DNA of 64,000 nucleotides. Source: Arenibacter echinorum. GTDB lineage: Bacteria; Bacteroidota; Bacteroidia; Flavobacteriales; Flavobacteriaceae. Positions within the stretch are counted from its first letter, which is position 1. Each line of letters begins with the position of its first letter. The notes beneath the pieces were generated by a model. It was not told the origin of the DNA. It worked only from the letters and a program-made list of their open reading frames with translations, and ran no database searches. The position numbers were made by a program, and so were the translations under genes. The DNA is taken from positions 310,001 to 374,000 of the forward strand of contig NZ_QLLN01000006.1 in NCBI RefSeq assembly GCF_003259375.1. The letters are read 5' to 3'. This document shows positions 63,146 to 64,000 of this stretch, one piece after another.

Positions 63146-64000
63146 TTAGTTTACAATTATTTCCTGGTCATTTATTACGGTATAATCAATATTGTACTCT
63201 CCCTTAAAGTAGTCCAATATTTTATGGATAGGCATATCCCCAAAACTGGCATTGAATTTGGCCGAAGCTAGTTTCGAATTTTTGTTGACGATCTTTACAT
63301 CGTAGTGTCGCTCTAGTTTTTTTAGGATATTCTCGAAAGTCATATTCCTGAAGACCAATACCCCATTCACCCAGGAAGTATAGATACTGGTGACCACTTC
63401 TTCCGTAGTAATATTTCCCTCTGCATTATCATAACTCCCTTTAAGGCCCGGAATAAGCACTGTTCCTTCACCTCCATCGGATAATTCAGTTCCTGGATAC
63501 ATCCCTACAGAGCCCTCTACCAATACCACCTCTTTCAATTGATCTTCCGGATAAGCCGACACATTGAACTTTGTTCCAAACACCTTGATCTCCAAGTCAG
63601 CAGCATTTACAATAAACGGACGGTCCGTATCCTTTGCCACTTCAAGAAAGGCCTCACCTGTTAGGTACACCTTTCGCTCTTTGCCTACAATAAATTCAAC
63701 GGGATACCTTAGGGACGAACCCGAATTTAAATAGGCCACGGAACCATCCGACAATTTTAGTTCAAAGTGCTTGCCATATGGTACATGAAGTGTGTTGTAT
63801 ATAGGTTCTCCCGTACCAGTCTTGCTCCCATTGGTATATACAAGTTGGTTGCCGACTTGGGAACCGACTACATTGCCTTCTGAGTCAATAACTTCTGAGG
63901 TGCCGTCTTCAGATATTACTTGAATATTACCATCCTCCCGTTCCAGCGTAATGAAATTCTCTTTAGGGCCGAATTCTTTGACAGGATTATCTTTGGTTAC
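63146..64000 (-). CDS. FecR-type anti-sigma factor, cut by the right edge
   Basis: The C-terminal 284 residues are in the window; the frame stays open to 64000, so the N-terminal regulatory domain and probably the membrane helix lie outside. FecR domain: IYNTLHVPYGKHFELKLSDGS, LNSGSSLRYPVEF, AFLEVAKDTDRPFIVNAADLEIKVFGTKFNVSAY; DUF4974 domain: FENILKKLERHYDVKIV. It is upstream of the SusC gene on the same strand, so the cognate sigma gene is probably beyond the edge. Confidence 0.93.
   Translation of the reverse strand, partial: VTKDNPVKEFGPKENFITLEREDGNIQVISEDGTSEVIDSEGNVVGSQVGNQLVYTNGSKTGTGEPIYNTLHVPYGKHFELKLSDGSVAYLNSGSSLRYPVEFIVGKERKVYLTGEAFLEVAKDTDRPFIVNAADLEIKVFGTKFNVSAYPEDQLKEVVLVEGSVGMYPGTELSDGGEGTVLIPGLKGSYDNAEGNITTEEVVTSIYTSWVNGVLVFRNMTFENILKKLERHYDVKIVNKNSKLASAKFNASFGDMPIHKILDYFKGEYNIDYTVINDQEIIVN

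Noticed and set aside
62993-63271. 92-codon plus-strand frame over the second FecR-SusC gap
   Set aside because: It overlaps the FecR C-terminus and the palindrome; hydrophobic by AT content only.
1-64000. tRNA, rRNA, transposase or prophage genes
   Set aside because: No cloverleaf, rRNA-like stretch, transposase motif or phage gene was seen while reading; a tRNAscan or Infernal search would settle it.

Overview
The window comes from the chromosome of a member of the Bacteroidota, most likely a marine Flavobacteriaceae of the Maribacter/Zobellia/Arenibacter kind. The reasons are the gliding genes gldF-gldG, two SusC/SusD pairs each with a FecR-type anti-sigma, a sulfatase cluster, DUF4870 and DUF5916 proteins, low G+C, and promoters of the Bacteroidota type (TTTG, about 19 nt, TAnnTTTG). 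I saw no rRNA, tRNA, CRISPR array, transposase or prophage gene.

Region 1 (about 1-31 kb) is mostly core genome: a LON-domain protein, lysA, a secreted thioredoxin, guaB, an operon of porin, FMN-binding protein and 4-TM protein behind two palindromes, HMG-CoA lyase, a LysE exporter, pyrD, pepT, a heme-motif FG-GAP lipoprotein, an SLC13-type carrier, a Cys-rich copper-storage-like protein, a cNMP/CBS/nucleotidyltransferase protein coupled to a DnaQ-like exonuclease, purC, phoH, a SAM hydrolase, gldFG, dnaN and mnmE. A zinc metallopeptidase gene at 29.9 kb is broken by an in-frame TAG. A 12-copy 7-bp microsatellite lies between two convergent genes at 12.85 kb.

Region 2 (about 31.5-50.9 kb) is accessory. 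A DUF5916 outer-membrane protein is followed by a block of about 16 kb, nearly all on the minus strand: FecR, SusC, SusD, then two tandem pairs of a SelA-like PLP enzyme plus a COG3964-type amidohydrolase, then RidA, an RraA-like protein, a SnoaL-like lipoprotein and a BASS-family carrier, ending at a strong terminator. Every soluble enzyme in it carries an export signal: Tat-like on the two PLP enzymes and RidA, Sec or lipoprotein on the others. I read it as a periplasmic pathway that takes an N-acyl or cyclic amide compound through SusCD, hydrolyses it, performs PLP lyase chemistry, clears the enamine/imine with RidA and imports an organic acid through the BASS carrier. The ECF sigma gene is divergent from its FecR.

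Region 3 (about 51-64 kb) starts with relics and small genes: a Fic-protein C-terminal remnant, an output-less four-helix-bundle sensor-like protein and a small secreted protein. It then holds a second locus on the minus strand: FecR (cut by the right edge), SusC, SusD and three sulfatases, with no glycoside hydrolase or lyase in view. The two SusC genes share an almost identical 24-bp palindrome 55-60 nt upstream of their starts, and the two SusCD-led blocks end in near-identical terminators.
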